Shown: one piece after another, positions 41,265 through 50,545 of the stretch | Layout: every line of letters starts with the position of its first letter | Position numbering within the stretch: position 1 is the first letter of the stretch | Origin: Chimaeribacter californicus | Lineage (GTDB): Bacteria > Pseudomonadota > Gammaproteobacteria > Enterobacterales > Enterobacteriaceae | Assembly: GCF_002858675.1 (NCBI RefSeq) | Contig: NZ_PJZF01000003.1 | Location: forward strand, 62,001-126,000 | Length of the DNA stretch: 64,000 nucleotides | Direction: 5' to 3' | Program-made: the position numbers and the translations under genes | The notes under the pieces: model-generated | What the model was told of the DNA's origin: nothing | The model's input: the letters and a program-made list of their open reading frames with translations, nothing else | Database searches by the model: none

Positions 41265-41968
41265 CAGGACACCTTCGCTGATCCAGGGAAGCCACCAAAT
41301 GGCAGAGGCTCAGGTTTAGGAAATCGTAGCCGACAGCCGGTCAGGTGTTTTGAACACTTATCTTTCGACAGGTCAGAGGTTGGATTATCTTTCTCATCTG
41401 CTACTGCCGGCCCGTCATAGCCACAACCATCACCGCGGTAAACCCACTGACAGACGTCCGCCAAGATAGTGCGTGCCGGGATAATAGCATTGTCACAGTC
41501 AACGGGCGTTGCCAGGCTATAGGTCACCGTTTCGAACGTTTCCTCGGTCATTTCCTCAATGACATAACGCGACACGGCCTCCATTGTGCTGTCAGCATCT
41601 GCATTCCCGTTTGGGAAGTTGACCGCGTCAAGATGCTGTACCAGTACCTGGCGGCGAGTCACCACCGCGCCCAAAGCATCGTCGAAATCATGGTTGATAC
41701 CGGTAATCAGGCCGGAGATATTCGCGACCTTCATCGTCGGGCGCGAATACGTACCTTCGGATTTTGATTCGAACCCCTCAACGGCTATCGGATAAGCTGA
41801 ATATTGCCGGCCTTGCCAGATAACGTCGCCGTAATAACCGTTGGTGCCGGCATGGAAGCGGATTACATCACCGCCAAACGCCTGGAGATCAACCTCAAAC
41901 AGATCGAGCATGGCGCCGACGCCGGCATCTGTGCTTTCAATAATGAGTTCTGCTGGGATATCCCTCAT
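41264..41968 (-). CDS. Minor tail protein L
   Basis: 234 residues. The late cysteines (CQWVYRGDGCGYDG and DKCSKHLTGCRLR) match the iron-sulphur cluster motif of lambda gpL. It belongs to the tail-tip complex. It overlaps the M gene by four bases and K by one. Confidence 0.92.
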   Translation of the reverse strand: MRDIPAELIIESTDAGVGAMLDLFEVDLQAFGGDVIRFHAGTNGYYGDVIWQGRQYSAYPIAVEGFESKSEGTYSRPTMKVANISGLITGINHDFDDALGAVVTRRQVLVQHLDAVNFPNGNADADSTMEAVSRYVIEEMTEETFETVTYSLATPVDCDNAIIPARTILADVCQWVYRGDGCGYDGPAVADEKDNPTSDLSKDKCSKHLTGCRLRFPKPEPLPFGGFPGSAKVS

Positions 41969-42315
41969 CGCGGCACCTGCTCAAAATCAGCGGCCAGCTT
42001 ATAGTGGCTGCCATTTTTCACCATCGACCACGATCGGCATACAAATAAAGCCTGAATTCCGGTATCAGACGGCGTCCAGTAGAATGACTCAACAGCCATT
42101 CTCGCTTTGATAAAGGCTTCGGCTTCTTTAGCAACGTTTGGCCGGCCGCACTTGTCATCCACGCCCACAAACTCCAGCGTGTATTTGTCCATTAATGGAT
42201 TGATGCCCTTTGTCTGGCGCTGTTCATAGCCGTCACCCAGATTCACTACTGCCACATTTGGCGCGCGCGAAGCCGTGAACCCTTTTTGTGGGCTCCATTG
42301 AAAAGTTTGAGGCAT
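41965..42315 (-). CDS. Minor tail protein M
   Basis: 116 residues of the phage minor tail family: starts MPQTFQWSPQKGF and has NLGDGYEQRQ, the typical M motif. It joins the tape-measure protein to the tail tip. It lies 12 bases after the tape-measure gene. Confidence 0.9.
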   Translation of the reverse strand: MPQTFQWSPQKGFTASRAPNVAVVNLGDGYEQRQTKGINPLMDKYTLEFVGVDDKCGRPNVAKEAEAFIKARMAVESFYWTPSDTGIQALFVCRSWSMVKNGSHYKLAADFEQVPR

Positions 42316-42327
42316 GGGGAAATCCTG

Positions 42328-45300
42328 TTATTTGCGAAGAATGCCGCCTGGGCGCTGCTCATCCTGCATTGTCTTGAGGCTGACCTGTTTCATCATGGCG
42401 GCCATCTTTTGCATGGTGGCATCGTCAATGCCATTGGTGGTGTTAATGGTGAACTGAACTGTCTGGTTTATCGCGGCCCCGCCGCTTGATGAGCCGCTCA
42501 ATTCCCGATTACTGAGGACGGAGCCATTGTCCCCGGGGATCATGTACTGACTGCCGTTGCTGGCTTTGAAGATTTCAGGCTTACCGCCCTCACCTACCCG
42601 ATACATACTGCTGGCAGAAACAGGGCCGCCATGTTCGCGCATACCTGCCAGTGATACGGCTTGAGATGTCGTCATTGCAGTGGTGTAACCAGCTAACCCT
42701 GCTGCCGCTGCTCCACCTGATGTTGCAACGGAGGCAGCCATAGCAGCAGGAGAGTAAGCCGCGAGCAAAGCAGCAGCTGCTGCAACGCCAGTAGCGGTAG
42801 ATGTGGCTAAAGCAGCTGCGGCTGTTGCCTGGTTAGAAGCAATAGCTGTTTGCTGGGCTGCTTGCCCCATAACAGCCGATTCAACCCAGCGGACTCCCAT
42901 TTCTACGAGGCTACTAACCAATCCATTAAGCACAGAGGTGCCAAGGTTTGCAAATGCTTGACTCAAGCTTTGGGTTCCATTTAGCAGCCCAGTAATGGCA
43001 TTTGATGCCCCACCACTAAGAGACTCGATCGCAGTGCCTAACAGTTCGTTCGATTCACTTTGTGCTTTGAAGATTTCCCACTGTGCCGCTATACGCTGCT
43101 GCTCGTATTCGGTATTAGCCGCGTTCCTTAGCATTAATCCATTCTGAGTGAGTTTTCCTTTCTCAGTTTCGAATTGTTTAATCAGCTCAAGCTTTTTGGC
43201 ATTTTCGTTGGCTAGTGCCTGTACGGGATCTATTGCGCCTTGAGCTTCCTGCAAGGGGGTTACTCCGGCGTTTTGGCTAGCCCGAATTTTGGCGAGATTC
43301 ACCTGATGCTGTTGCTCCATCTGCACGGCTGCCGCATCGTGTTGTTTCTGTGTTATAGCCTTTTGCTGTAAAGCAATTTTTAGGTCAGAGACATCCTGTT
43401 TATAACGAGCATTCTCAGCCTGTTCTGGTATCAGCTTCAGTGCTGCGGCCTGCGCACGAATTGCAGCAGCCTCGTCCCACCTTTTAGCCGCGTATTCCCC
43501 TGCCAACTGAATATCAGCTTGTGTAGCGCCTTTCCCTAAAGATTGTTGAGCTGTGAGGATAGCTTGTGCGCGACTCATTTCATTTGTGGAGTCAGCCACT
43601 AACTCTGATTGCTGCTTCAGACTCGCCAGCTTTTGAGCAACTGACGCAGCCTGATTAGCTGCTTTTTTGCTTTCCGCTGTGGCTTCTCTATCCTCTTTCT
43701 TTTTATCTTTTACGGCCTCTTTCGCCTGGTTAGTTCTTACATACACTTCCTGGAGCTTAGCGATTGCCAATGGATCAACCACGCCAGCGTCCTCGGCATC
43801 GTAGGTAGCCTGAAGCCTTTCTCTTTCGTCACCCTCTTTTTTGGATAAAGCCAAACGACGCTCTGCCTGCTTGATGAGCTTTTCGCCCTCGCTTCCGCCC
43901 CAATTTACCTTCAGGCTTTCGGCATTAAACTTTTGCATCGCTTCGGTAGATTGCCCCAATTTAGTTGCCAGAAAGGAGTGAGTCTGACCAAGGAAAGATG
44001 CATTTTTTTCTGCTTCAGCTAAGGCAATTGAGCTATCTCTGGCAGCTTTCATTTGGTCAACGATACCTTGGTTGACCTGAATGTTTATGAGCCTTAAAGC
44101 GTCCTGAGACTCATTGAGCGTTCTGACTTTAGTATTGAGGTCTCGGTTTGCTTTTGCCAGTTCATTAGCGAGGTCACTAGCGATGCGTAAATGACCATTA
44201 TTTTTCTCATCACCACCGCCCATTTGAGCTGCTAGTTCTATTCGTTCTTTGTATTGTTTATTAAGGTCAGCAATGTGGGACTCTAAATCCGCAATTTCCT
44301 CTTTCTGGTTTTTGATCGAGGTAACAGTATCAGCGCGGACACCCTGAGCCTGGGTTAGATTCATCTCTTTAAGCTTTGAAATTACACTTGGTAATGTGGA
44401 AGCAAATTCGATGCTGGCTTTCCTGGCCTCTTCCTGTCGCTGAGCATAGAGATACCAACCAGCAGCGACGATAGCGATCACCCCCAGAGGCCCGCCAAGA
44501 GGGGAAGTCACTAAATTCATTGCCTTCATGGCATTAGCTGCGGTCAGCCCAGTGGCAGCCAGTCGGGCTTGTGACGCGGCAACAAGGTTGTTGGCTTGGG
44601 CAGCGGCTATTCCTGCTTCAGTGTATGCAGTTCTTAGGCGGGTGACGTTGGCTAATGCTGTTGCTTCAGCAGCACTACCTTTTGCTACCTGGTATTCAAC
44701 AAGTGCCAGGTTCATCGCTGATTCAGCCGCGCCTCTGTCTGCCATGGTTTTTCTTTGTGTTACTAATGATGCGGCAAGTTCATCTTTTGCTCTTGCTCTC
44801 GTTGCGACTGCCTGATTGATAGACGCTGCGGCTTGCCGGCCCTGTTGTATAGTTGCCATAGCCAAGGCACCAACAAATCGCCCACCGAAAACAAGCGCCG
44901 CTATACCAACTGCCTGAGCCACAACATCAAGATTTTCGCTGAGCGAGATCACGCCTTTGTTGAAAATGTTAATCGTGGTACTCACGCTTGAACTTTCACC
45001 GACAAACTTGGTGATATTGTTTGTGGCCGTGGTCATCGCCTGGCCCATTGTCATCGCGGTATTGGCAAATTCTTTCGCAATTTTATCGCTCTGCTGAAGC
45101 AAGCCATTTACTACAACTTCAGTCGTCAATTTTCCTTGTGCAGCCATTGCGCGAAGCTGACCAATGGTAACGCCAAGTGAATCCGCCAGGGCTACAGCAA
45201 GACGGCTACCGTTCTCGGAAATAGAGTTGAATTCCTCTCCACGCAGAACGCCGGATGCCAGCGCCTGAGAGAGCTGCGTCATGGTAGAGCTGGCTTCTTC

Positions 45301-45789
45301 GGTAGTTGCACCTGAAACCGCCAGTCCTTTGTTGATTGTTGATGTCAGAGTTACAAGGTCTTTGGTGCTTGTGCCTGCACTCCGGGTTGCTCTTTCAAGG
45401 CGGCCGTAAAGCGTTGCGGTAGCGCCAAGGCTACTCATGGTGGATTGCGAAATATCAAAAACACGCTGAGTTACTTCAGCTAAAGACTCATTGGCCCGCA
45501 CTGAGTTAGCCAGCTTGTTGTTGACTGTAACCCACTCGTTTCCATATTGAGCGACCTGTTGGATAGATAGAGCAGCGATAACACCTTTCGCCACCCCGCT
45601 CAGGCTGGACATAGCGCGCTCCATAGAAGCGACTGACCGCTCGGTTCTGGTAACGCTGGCGTCTAATCGCCCCATGCTTCCACTTAAGCCATTGAGCGCA
45701 GCGTCCACTTCCCTACGCGCAGCAAGAAACCGGGCAGTGTCCATATCCACTTCATAAACAATGCTGCCTGCGTTGACTGAACCTGCCAT
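42328..45789 (-). CDS. Tape-measure protein
   Basis: 1153 residues, mostly helical. It has the tape-measure domain near the start (about 55-250, LDASVTRTERSVASMERAMS and GEEFNSISENGSRLAVALAD), a hydrophobic section about 430-450, long alanine- and glutamine-rich coiled coils, and a glycine-rich end. At about 0.15 nm per helical residue this gives a tail near 170 nm. In this phage it is separated from the tail chaperone gene by 2.5 kb of accessory genes. Confidence 0.95.
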   Translation of the reverse strand: MAGSVNAGSIVYEVDMDTARFLAARREVDAALNGLSGSMGRLDASVTRTERSVASMERAMSSLSGVAKGVIAALSIQQVAQYGNEWVTVNNKLANSVRANESLAEVTQRVFDISQSTMSSLGATATLYGRLERATRSAGTSTKDLVTLTSTINKGLAVSGATTEEASSTMTQLSQALASGVLRGEEFNSISENGSRLAVALADSLGVTIGQLRAMAAQGKLTTEVVVNGLLQQSDKIAKEFANTAMTMGQAMTTATNNITKFVGESSSVSTTINIFNKGVISLSENLDVVAQAVGIAALVFGGRFVGALAMATIQQGRQAAASINQAVATRARAKDELAASLVTQRKTMADRGAAESAMNLALVEYQVAKGSAAEATALANVTRLRTAYTEAGIAAAQANNLVAASQARLAATGLTAANAMKAMNLVTSPLGGPLGVIAIVAAGWYLYAQRQEEARKASIEFASTLPSVISKLKEMNLTQAQGVRADTVTSIKNQKEEIADLESHIADLNKQYKERIELAAQMGGGDEKNNGHLRIASDLANELAKANRDLNTKVRTLNESQDALRLINIQVNQGIVDQMKAARDSSIALAEAEKNASFLGQTHSFLATKLGQSTEAMQKFNAESLKVNWGGSEGEKLIKQAERRLALSKKEGDERERLQATYDAEDAGVVDPLAIAKLQEVYVRTNQAKEAVKDKKKEDREATAESKKAANQAASVAQKLASLKQQSELVADSTNEMSRAQAILTAQQSLGKGATQADIQLAGEYAAKRWDEAAAIRAQAAALKLIPEQAENARYKQDVSDLKIALQQKAITQKQHDAAAVQMEQQHQVNLAKIRASQNAGVTPLQEAQGAIDPVQALANENAKKLELIKQFETEKGKLTQNGLMLRNAANTEYEQQRIAAQWEIFKAQSESNELLGTAIESLSGGASNAITGLLNGTQSLSQAFANLGTSVLNGLVSSLVEMGVRWVESAVMGQAAQQTAIASNQATAAAALATSTATGVAAAAALLAAYSPAAMAASVATSGGAAAAGLAGYTTAMTTSQAVSLAGMREHGGPVSASSMYRVGEGGKPEIFKASNGSQYMIPGDNGSVLSNRELSGSSSGGAAINQTVQFTINTTNGIDDATMQKMAAMMKQVSLKTMQDEQRPGGILRK

Positions 45790-45811
45790 TTACCTTTCTC
45801 CGGACGTAAAA

Positions 45812-45833
45812 AAACCCCGCCGAAGCGAGGTTT
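45812..45833 (-). terminator. Terminator with UUCG loop after the BamE-like gene
   Basis: On the minus strand a nine-base-pair stem with one T-G pair, AAACC-T-CGC / GCG-G-GGTTT, closed by TTCG and followed by seven T bases. It lies between the BamE-like gene and the tape-measure gene, so it should isolate the accessory block from the tail operon. Confidence 0.88.
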
Positions 45834-45852
45834 AGATTGATTGCTGTTCTGA

Positions 45853-46149
45853 TTAACTTTTGGATTTACTTACTGTATAGGATTCAACTTTTCCATCGTG
45901 AGTCTTAACTGCCAGCACTTTTGCATCTGCCCCAAAAGCACTGCCAATGCTGTATGTCCACATCAGCAATTCATTACCTTCAGAGTCCACTGTTGTCGTA
46001 GAGGGATTTCCAAAGTAGGAGATAATTTCCTGCTTCGTAGTCTGTCCTTTCTGAACATTCGCTAGTTTCGACTCATCAAAATTGGTGCCGGTATACACGC
46101 AGCCAGAGAGAACCATTACCACCAACGACCCAATAATCAGCTTCTTCAT
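45853..46149 (-). CDS. BamE/SmpA-like lipoprotein (prophage accessory gene)
   Basis: 98 residues with a lipoprotein signal (VVMVLSGC, Cys17). The mature part (LANVQKGQTTKQEIISYFGN, NELLMWTYSIG, VLAVKTHDGKVESY) follows the SmpA/OmlA fold of BamE, the small lipoprotein of the beta-barrel assembly machine. It lies after the antirepressor genes and has its own terminator before the tape-measure gene. It may modify the outer membrane of the lysogen; that it acts on the BAM complex is a guess from fold alone. Confidence 0.8.
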   Translation of the reverse strand: MKKLIIGSLVVMVLSGCVYTGTNFDESKLANVQKGQTTKQEIISYFGNPSTTTVDSEGNELLMWTYSIGSAFGADAKVLAVKTHDGKVESYTVSKSKS

Positions 46150-46267
46150 ATCCCTACCCCCCTCAGTACAAGATGGAACGAATCCTAAAGGGAAACTGAT
46201 GCAATGGGAAGCAAGAAACCCGCCAGAAGCGGGTTATGCATTATATCCAATAAGGTGATCGAAATAG

Positions 46268-46972
46268 TTAAGCTACATCAGCGCCATGAATAAGGTAGCG
46301 TAGCGCTTTAATGCCTTCAGAGTTATAGCGGAACGCCTCGACCTGCTTACTGCTATAGGCTGATTTGTCCATAACAGTGATGCCGTACTGCTCAGTTTTC
46401 AGATTGTTCGCGTTGGCTACCCTTCCGATTTTCTGAGCAGATACACCAAGCATCTCACCCACTTCACCAGCGCTGTGGTAGTGCTCTTCTATTTGCGGGA
46501 GCGGAAGCAACTCCATGCCTGCAGCATCATTCACCGCCCGGGCCATTGCGGTTTGTTTAGCTACGTCGCTCAGTTTAGGCATGTAGGAAAGTGCAAGGTT
46601 CATCGCCTCAACTTCCATTTTGATAGCGCGAGCGCGGCGATACTCTGGCAGGTACGATGCTGATTTCTGCGGCATTACCTCACCAGACTCCAACTGACGC
46701 CAGCGCTTGGCAACCTTATGGCGCAATGGGATGCTGTATCCAGTCATCAAAGTAAGCGTCAGATCTTGGTCGAGCCAAAACTCTTGATAAGTGCGCCCCC
46801 GACTATCTTGGTAATCGGCGGAAAAGTCCGCCGATTGAAGATTGAGAGCGTCGAACATTTTTCGGCAGTCATGAAGCACATCTTTGTGCTGTTTACCGGT
46901 CAATTTTGCAATCTCACGGCTAGACATTTTCGTGACAGCAGATCTTTGGTTTGCTACAGTAACTTTATTCAT
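46268..46972 (-). CDS. Rha/antirepressor-type phage protein
   Basis: 234 residues. The N-terminal half (MSSREIAKLTGKQHKDVLHD, then YSIPLRHKVAKRWRQLE) is a Rha-type regulatory domain; the C-terminal half (HSAGEVGEMLGVSAQKIGRV) has a helix-turn-helix, with EGIKALRYLI at the end, as in phage antirepressors with C-terminal DNA-binding domains. AAGG lies upstream of the ATG. It follows the BRO-type antirepressor gene and is probably in the same small operon. Confidence 0.75.
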   Translation of the reverse strand: MNKVTVANQRSAVTKMSSREIAKLTGKQHKDVLHDCRKMFDALNLQSADFSADYQDSRGRTYQEFWLDQDLTLTLMTGYSIPLRHKVAKRWRQLESGEVMPQKSASYLPEYRRARAIKMEVEAMNLALSYMPKLSDVAKQTAMARAVNDAAGMELLPLPQIEEHYHSAGEVGEMLGVSAQKIGRVANANNLKTEQYGITVMDKSAYSSKQVEAFRYNSEGIKALRYLIHGADVA

Positions 46973-47037
46973 AGAGTTCGCCTTCTATGTAGTGATGATG
47001 ACCGCCAGCAGCCACTGGCGGTTTTTCTTTTTGGCGG

Positions 47038-47667
47038 TTAGTGAATCCGCCCCATTCTCAAGTCGCTTAACACCCCCCAGTTATCATTCCGGTAAGATGC
47101 ATCAACATGAGACGTTTCTCGCTCCAGCAATGCTCTTGCTTTGTTGATGGTGCGAGAGTATTCGCGTGGCATGGAGTAATAAGATCCTGCCAGCCGATGC
47201 TCAGCCACTCGCAGAATGGGCTCAACCTCTTCGATTTTGCTCGCCATTACAGAGGATGCCTTCCACAGCCAACAAAGGTCGCGCAATTCTTCTTCGGTAA
47301 ACTGAGCCAAAACTGGAGACTGCGTTGATTCACCATCCAGGATGTCGAGCACCCAGCGGCGAAATTTTTTGGCGACTGACGTAGTAGCAAACATTGCGAT
47401 TAGGTGGCAGCCACGCAATGAAAATACGCGCACGCTTTTTTCACGTAAGTTATTGTTTATTCCGTTGGTCTTCATTTTGATGACCATTGACATGGCATCT
47501 GTAAATTCATCGGAATTACGCGAATAGATTGTTGATACGCTCTTGGGCGATGCATAACCCAAAGCCTTCGCGATGTCGCTAGACGTCAGCCACACTTCAT
47601 CTAAATTTGCGACTGGTTGCATTTGGATACCGTGGAAGTTGAGATCTGATTTGGCTATAATGTTCAT
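47038..47667 (-). CDS. BRO-N type antirepressor (Ant-like)
   Basis: About 209 residues from ATG at 47667 (AAGGA nine bases upstream). The N-terminal BRO-N domain is seen in NLDEVWLTSSDIAKALGY and RVFSLRGCHLIAMFATT, followed by a P22-antirepressor-like C-terminal region (LRDLCWLWKASSVMASKIEE, SYYSMPREYSRTINKARALL). Such proteins bind and inactivate a phage repressor. It is the first large gene of the immI-like unit, behind the Mnt-like repressor gene. Confidence 0.78.
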   Translation of the reverse strand: MNIIAKSDLNFHGIQMQPVANLDEVWLTSSDIAKALGYASPKSVSTIYSRNSDEFTDAMSMVIKMKTNGINNNLREKSVRVFSLRGCHLIAMFATTSVAKKFRRWVLDILDGESTQSPVLAQFTEEELRDLCWLWKASSVMASKIEEVEPILRVAEHRLAGSYYSMPREYSRTINKARALLERETSHVDASYRNDNWGVLSDLRMGRIH

Positions 47668-47735
47668 ATCGTTAGTTCCTTGCTGGGGATTTTCGGTTAA
47701 CGAAGCCTGACGGTCTGACCACCGTTGGGCTTCTG

Positions 47736-47882
47736 TCATTCTGGGCACTTCATACCTTGACGTTCTGCATACTCTCTCATTGCTCTGACAGCCTCCTTAC
47801 TAAAGGAGCGATCCCCCTTTTGAGCTAAGTCTTCCATTACCTTTTCCAGCCACTCCGGCATACGCAGTGTTTTTACTTTCAT
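47736..47882 (-). CDS. Mnt/Arc-like ribbon-helix-helix repressor, 48 residues
   Basis: A short frame MKVKTLRMPEWLEKVMEDLA followed by SFSKEAVRAMREYAERQG has the layout of Arc/Mnt repressors: a short strand, then two helices. It starts at 47882 next to the operator array and ends just before the antirepressor gene, so it probably represses the antirepressor promoter, as Arc does in phage P22. Confidence 0.75.
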   Translation of the reverse strand: MKVKTLRMPEWLEKVMEDLAQKGDRSFSKEAVRAMREYAERQGMKCPE

Positions 47883-47900
47883 ATATTCTCCATATGTATT

Positions 47901-47963
47901 AGGTATGCATACATAGTATTTTGGTACGTATTGCTAGTCAATAGGTATGTACGTACTATTTTA
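47901..47963. promoter_or_regulatory. Three 21-bp operator repeats between divergent repressor genes
   Basis: GGTAYG elements begin at 47902, 47923 and 47944, exactly 21 bases apart, or two helical turns. The outer two also share the flanks AGGTATG. Inverted elements ATAGTA and TACTAT occur within the array. The array fills the space between the Mnt-like gene and the Arc-like gene and overlaps the likely promoters. It is the natural operator for one or both ribbon-helix-helix proteins. Confidence 0.7.
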
Positions 47964-48000
47964 TAATTAGCGAATCGCCCGCTCAGGCGAAGGAGTAGTT

Positions 48001-48294
48001 ATGTCAGAAAGAAAATACAAAAATCCTCAGGTGAATCTAAGGTTGCCTGAGGATCTCAAACAGCATATTGCTGTAATGGCAGAAAGAAATAAGCGGTCTG
48101 CTAACGCTGAGATGGTTGCTGCTATTGAAGCGTGGGTAAATGCCGACAAAGCCCCTTATTCGCAAGCAGAAGATGTAACTTTAATTATGAAGAAATCCGA
48201 GCTTAGAATGCTGATAGATGAAATTCTTGAAAGCTCAATGAAAGAGGTGTTGGGTGAGTACGATCTGGCTTCTATGAAGAAAAAAACCACTTGA
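48001..48294 (+). CDS. Arc-family DNA-binding protein
   Basis: 97 residues. The N-terminal 50 residues (NPQVNLRLPEDLKQHIAVMA, KRSANAEMVAAIEAWV) form an Arc ribbon-helix-helix; the C-terminal half is a helical oligomerisation tail. AAGGAG lies seven bases before the ATG. It is one of only two phage plus-strand genes in the window. It faces the Mnt-like gene across the operator array and converges on the tail chaperone gene. Confidence 0.88.
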   Translation: MSERKYKNPQVNLRLPEDLKQHIAVMAERNKRSANAEMVAAIEAWVNADKAPYSQAEDVTLIMKKSELRMLIDEILESSMKEVLGEYDLASMKKKTT

Positions 48295-48300
48295 TGGTGG

Positions 48301-48975
48301 TTACCCCGCCTTAGCTACCCTTCTCGCTTTTTTTGCAAGATATGCATCAGTGACTCCGTCATACTCTTCTTTCGTAAAGCCCTTCTGGTCAGGGTACTTG
48401 GCGGCCAGCAGCATCTGGAACTCCGTCATAGTCAGTTGCTCTGCCTCTGCGCGGCTCATGCCGAAGTGGTTGCGGGCAGCGCTGATATACTCCAGAGCAT
48501 TGAACTCGCTCGTTGCTTGTCCGCCCTCATGCCTTTGTAATCGCCTGACCTTTGCCTTACCGATAACCCCATGTGTAATGAGCGACTGCGCAATCAGCAC
48601 CATCTCGGGCAGAGGCATGTGTCCAGGCCGGTAAACAAACGCCCATTTGCCTGTCCGGCCAGGAACCAGTTCACCAATCAGTGGAGTAATGTCATGCTCA
48701 CAACATGCGCGGAGTACGTTCATTGCGGCATAGGCTGGCGGTTTAGATAACTGAGGTTTGCTGGCAAATGTGAGCAGCCAGCCGGGAGCGCTTCCATAAG
48801 CCTCCAAACCTCGTCTCAATAACTGAGTTACTTCATCGTTATGCAGGTCATGGAAGGCTTGCACTATCTCCCCTGGTTCTCCAATGGCGGACATTGCACT
48901 GAAGGATGGTCGAAAGAAGTAATCCGTCTGACCATCGATAATCAGGCATTCGCCAATATCCTTGAGTGGTGTCAT
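48301..48975 (-). CDS. Tail assembly chaperone-like protein
   Basis: 224 residues without membrane segments. It lies between the tail tube gene and (after the accessory block) the tape-measure gene, the place of the lambda G/T chaperones. The end (FGMSRAEAEQLTMTEFQMLL, YDGVTDAYLAKKARR) fits the DUF6246-type proteins known from this place. I do not see an obvious slippery frameshift site, so it may be made as one protein. Confidence 0.7.
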   Translation of the reverse strand: MTPLKDIGECLIIDGQTDYFFRPSFSAMSAIGEPGEIVQAFHDLHNDEVTQLLRRGLEAYGSAPGWLLTFASKPQLSKPPAYAAMNVLRACCEHDITPLIGELVPGRTGKWAFVYRPGHMPLPEMVLIAQSLITHGVIGKAKVRRLQRHEGGQATSEFNALEYISAARNHFGMSRAEAEQLTMTEFQMLLAAKYPDQKGFTKEEYDGVTDAYLAKKARRVAKAG

Positions 48976-49026
48976 TCATCCTCCGTAATCAATATCAAGG
49001 GCAGTCATAACCACCCTTTGTATTGG

Positions 49027-49770
49027 TTATGAGGCAGTAATGGTTGCAGCGGTAGAGCCAGTGAAAGCACCATCAGTAGAGGTAAAGGTGATCGTCGCTG
49101 TCCCGGCTGCGACGCCGGTTACCAGACCCGTTGAGCTGACTGTGGCCTTAGTAGCATCAGAGGTCTTCCAGGTGCCTGACTTATCGGTAGCATCGGATGG
49201 TGTTACAGCAGCAGTAAGTTGCCGGGTTGCGCCAACAGCCAGAGAGGTAGTTGCTGGGGTCACAGTAACGCCTGTAGCAGCTACCGTTTCATCAGTATCG
49301 CGTACATCAATGGTACTGGCATCGCCTACTTTGAACTCAGTGGAGAACGTGACAATGTCATTGGTGCCGCCGTCAGAGCTCAGCGCCGTCACGACCATAT
49401 AGCCAATGAAAGTAACCGGGCCGTACTCCATACGCACCCAGATGCCAGGCTGACGCCGTGCTTTGAGTTCGGTAGCGAAATACTTAATGAAGCGGCCAAT
49501 GCCGTACTGATCGAGTTTGTCGTTTTTACGGACCTCACCTTCAAAGCTGATGGTGAAGTCAGCGTTAGTGATGATGCTTTCGACATAGCCGCCGCCGTCA
49601 TCAGCATCGCTGGTTACCGTATTGGGTGAAAAATCCCAGCCCTTGGAAGTGCCGGCCGCCAGGGCTTTCCACTCTGATTCTTGCGGTAGCGTATCTGAAC
49701 ACCCGTCTGCCACTTCGAGCACAACGGCGCCACCGAACAAGCGTTCGTTGCTGTTCTGGCAATTAGCCAT
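49027..49770 (-). CDS. Major tail tube protein with Ig-like C-terminal domain
   Basis: 247 residues: the tube domain (1-160, with NADFTISFEGEV and YMVVTALSSDGG), then a Big2-type immunoglobulin domain (about 163-247, VAATGVTVTPATTSLAVGAT). Lambda gpV has the same layout. The outer domain decorates the tail and may bind cell-surface carbohydrates. Confidence 0.9.
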   Translation of the reverse strand: MANCQNSNERLFGGAVVLEVADGCSDTLPQESEWKALAAGTSKGWDFSPNTVTSDADDGGGYVESIITNADFTISFEGEVRKNDKLDQYGIGRFIKYFATELKARRQPGIWVRMEYGPVTFIGYMVVTALSSDGGTNDIVTFSTEFKVGDASTIDVRDTDETVAATGVTVTPATTSLAVGATRQLTAAVTPSDATDKSGTWKTSDATKATVSSTGLVTGVAAGTATITFTSTDGAFTGSTAATITAS

Positions 49771-49795
49771 GTTTAAATTCCTCTTTGACGTTTAA

Positions 49796-50179
49796 CTAGT
49801 CGCCGTAAGTGGCAACAAACTGAAGCCGATAGACCAAGCGGCCTTCGGTTGTAAGAATGGGTGCGGGGATGCCACCTAAGTTCTCCAGGTAGCCGACGCA
49901 GGGGTCTGACATGGGGTTGCTTTGGATATGCGCAATAATTCCCTGTACAGCCTCATCAGCAAGGCCATTCATGCCTTTTGCACCAATCACATCGACCATG
50001 ACGTAATACTCGGAACCGAGGTCATTACGCACAGCTGAGCCGCCATTAGGCCGAAACACGATGAAGCTCTCAGAGAGATTGCCGCTATCAGTCCAGACCA
50101 GCAGTTGCGTGGTAAACCCAAAGGTCAGCCCGGCGTCAATGAAATAGTCCCGCACACGGGTATGCATTGGAGGCGTCAC
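49796..50179 (-). CDS. Tail terminator protein (U-like)
   Basis: 127 residues, starting at a GTG that overlaps the previous stop by four bases. Size, position just before the tail tube gene and the pattern ESFIVFRPNGGSAVRNDLGS fit tail terminator proteins of the lambda gpU group. Called mainly by position. Confidence 0.7.
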   Translation of the reverse strand: MTPPMHTRVRDYFIDAGLTFGFTTQLLVWTDSGNLSESFIVFRPNGGSAVRNDLGSEYYVMVDVIGAKGMNGLADEAVQGIIAHIQSNPMSDPCVGYLENLGGIPAPILTTEGRLVYRLQFVATYGD

Positions 50180-50544
50180 AATGACATCTCCTTCTGGATG
50201 GTTCTGTCGATGAGGGGTTGTGTATCTGCGAAGCCTTTTGTTAAGAACTCTTTTTGGGCGGTAGCCCGGCGGAAGTTTTGCGGAATGCTTGGGTCATGGA
50301 CATAAGCGGCATAACTTGCTGTGTAACCTACCCGGCCGGTTATCCTGGCACCGTTGATAACAATCTCCCGGAACTGGCTGTTAATCAGAAGCGACGTATC
50401 GATGGGCGTATAAAGAGCGGCTTGTGAACCGCCAATGATCATGGCGCTCTGCAATGCCCTGACAACTTTTCTGCCCTGAATATCATTGATGATCGTATTC
50501 AGCTTTCTCTGGGATTGCTTTACCCCCCTTACTTTCACGCCCAT
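50176..50544 (-). CDS. HK97 gp10-like tail completion protein
   Basis: 122 residues from ATG at 50544, with AGGAGG six bases upstream; the frame is open further but that part overlaps the previous gene. The sequence VRALQSAMIIGGSQAALYTP and GRVGYTASYAAYVHD is typical of the HK97 gp10 / lambda gpZ group, which completes the tail at the head joint. Confidence 0.85.
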   Translation of the reverse strand: MGVKVRGVKQSQRKLNTIINDIQGRKVVRALQSAMIIGGSQAALYTPIDTSLLINSQFREIVINGARITGRVGYTASYAAYVHDPSIPQNFRRATAQKEFLTKGFADTQPLIDRTIQKEMSL

Positions 50545-50545
50545 A

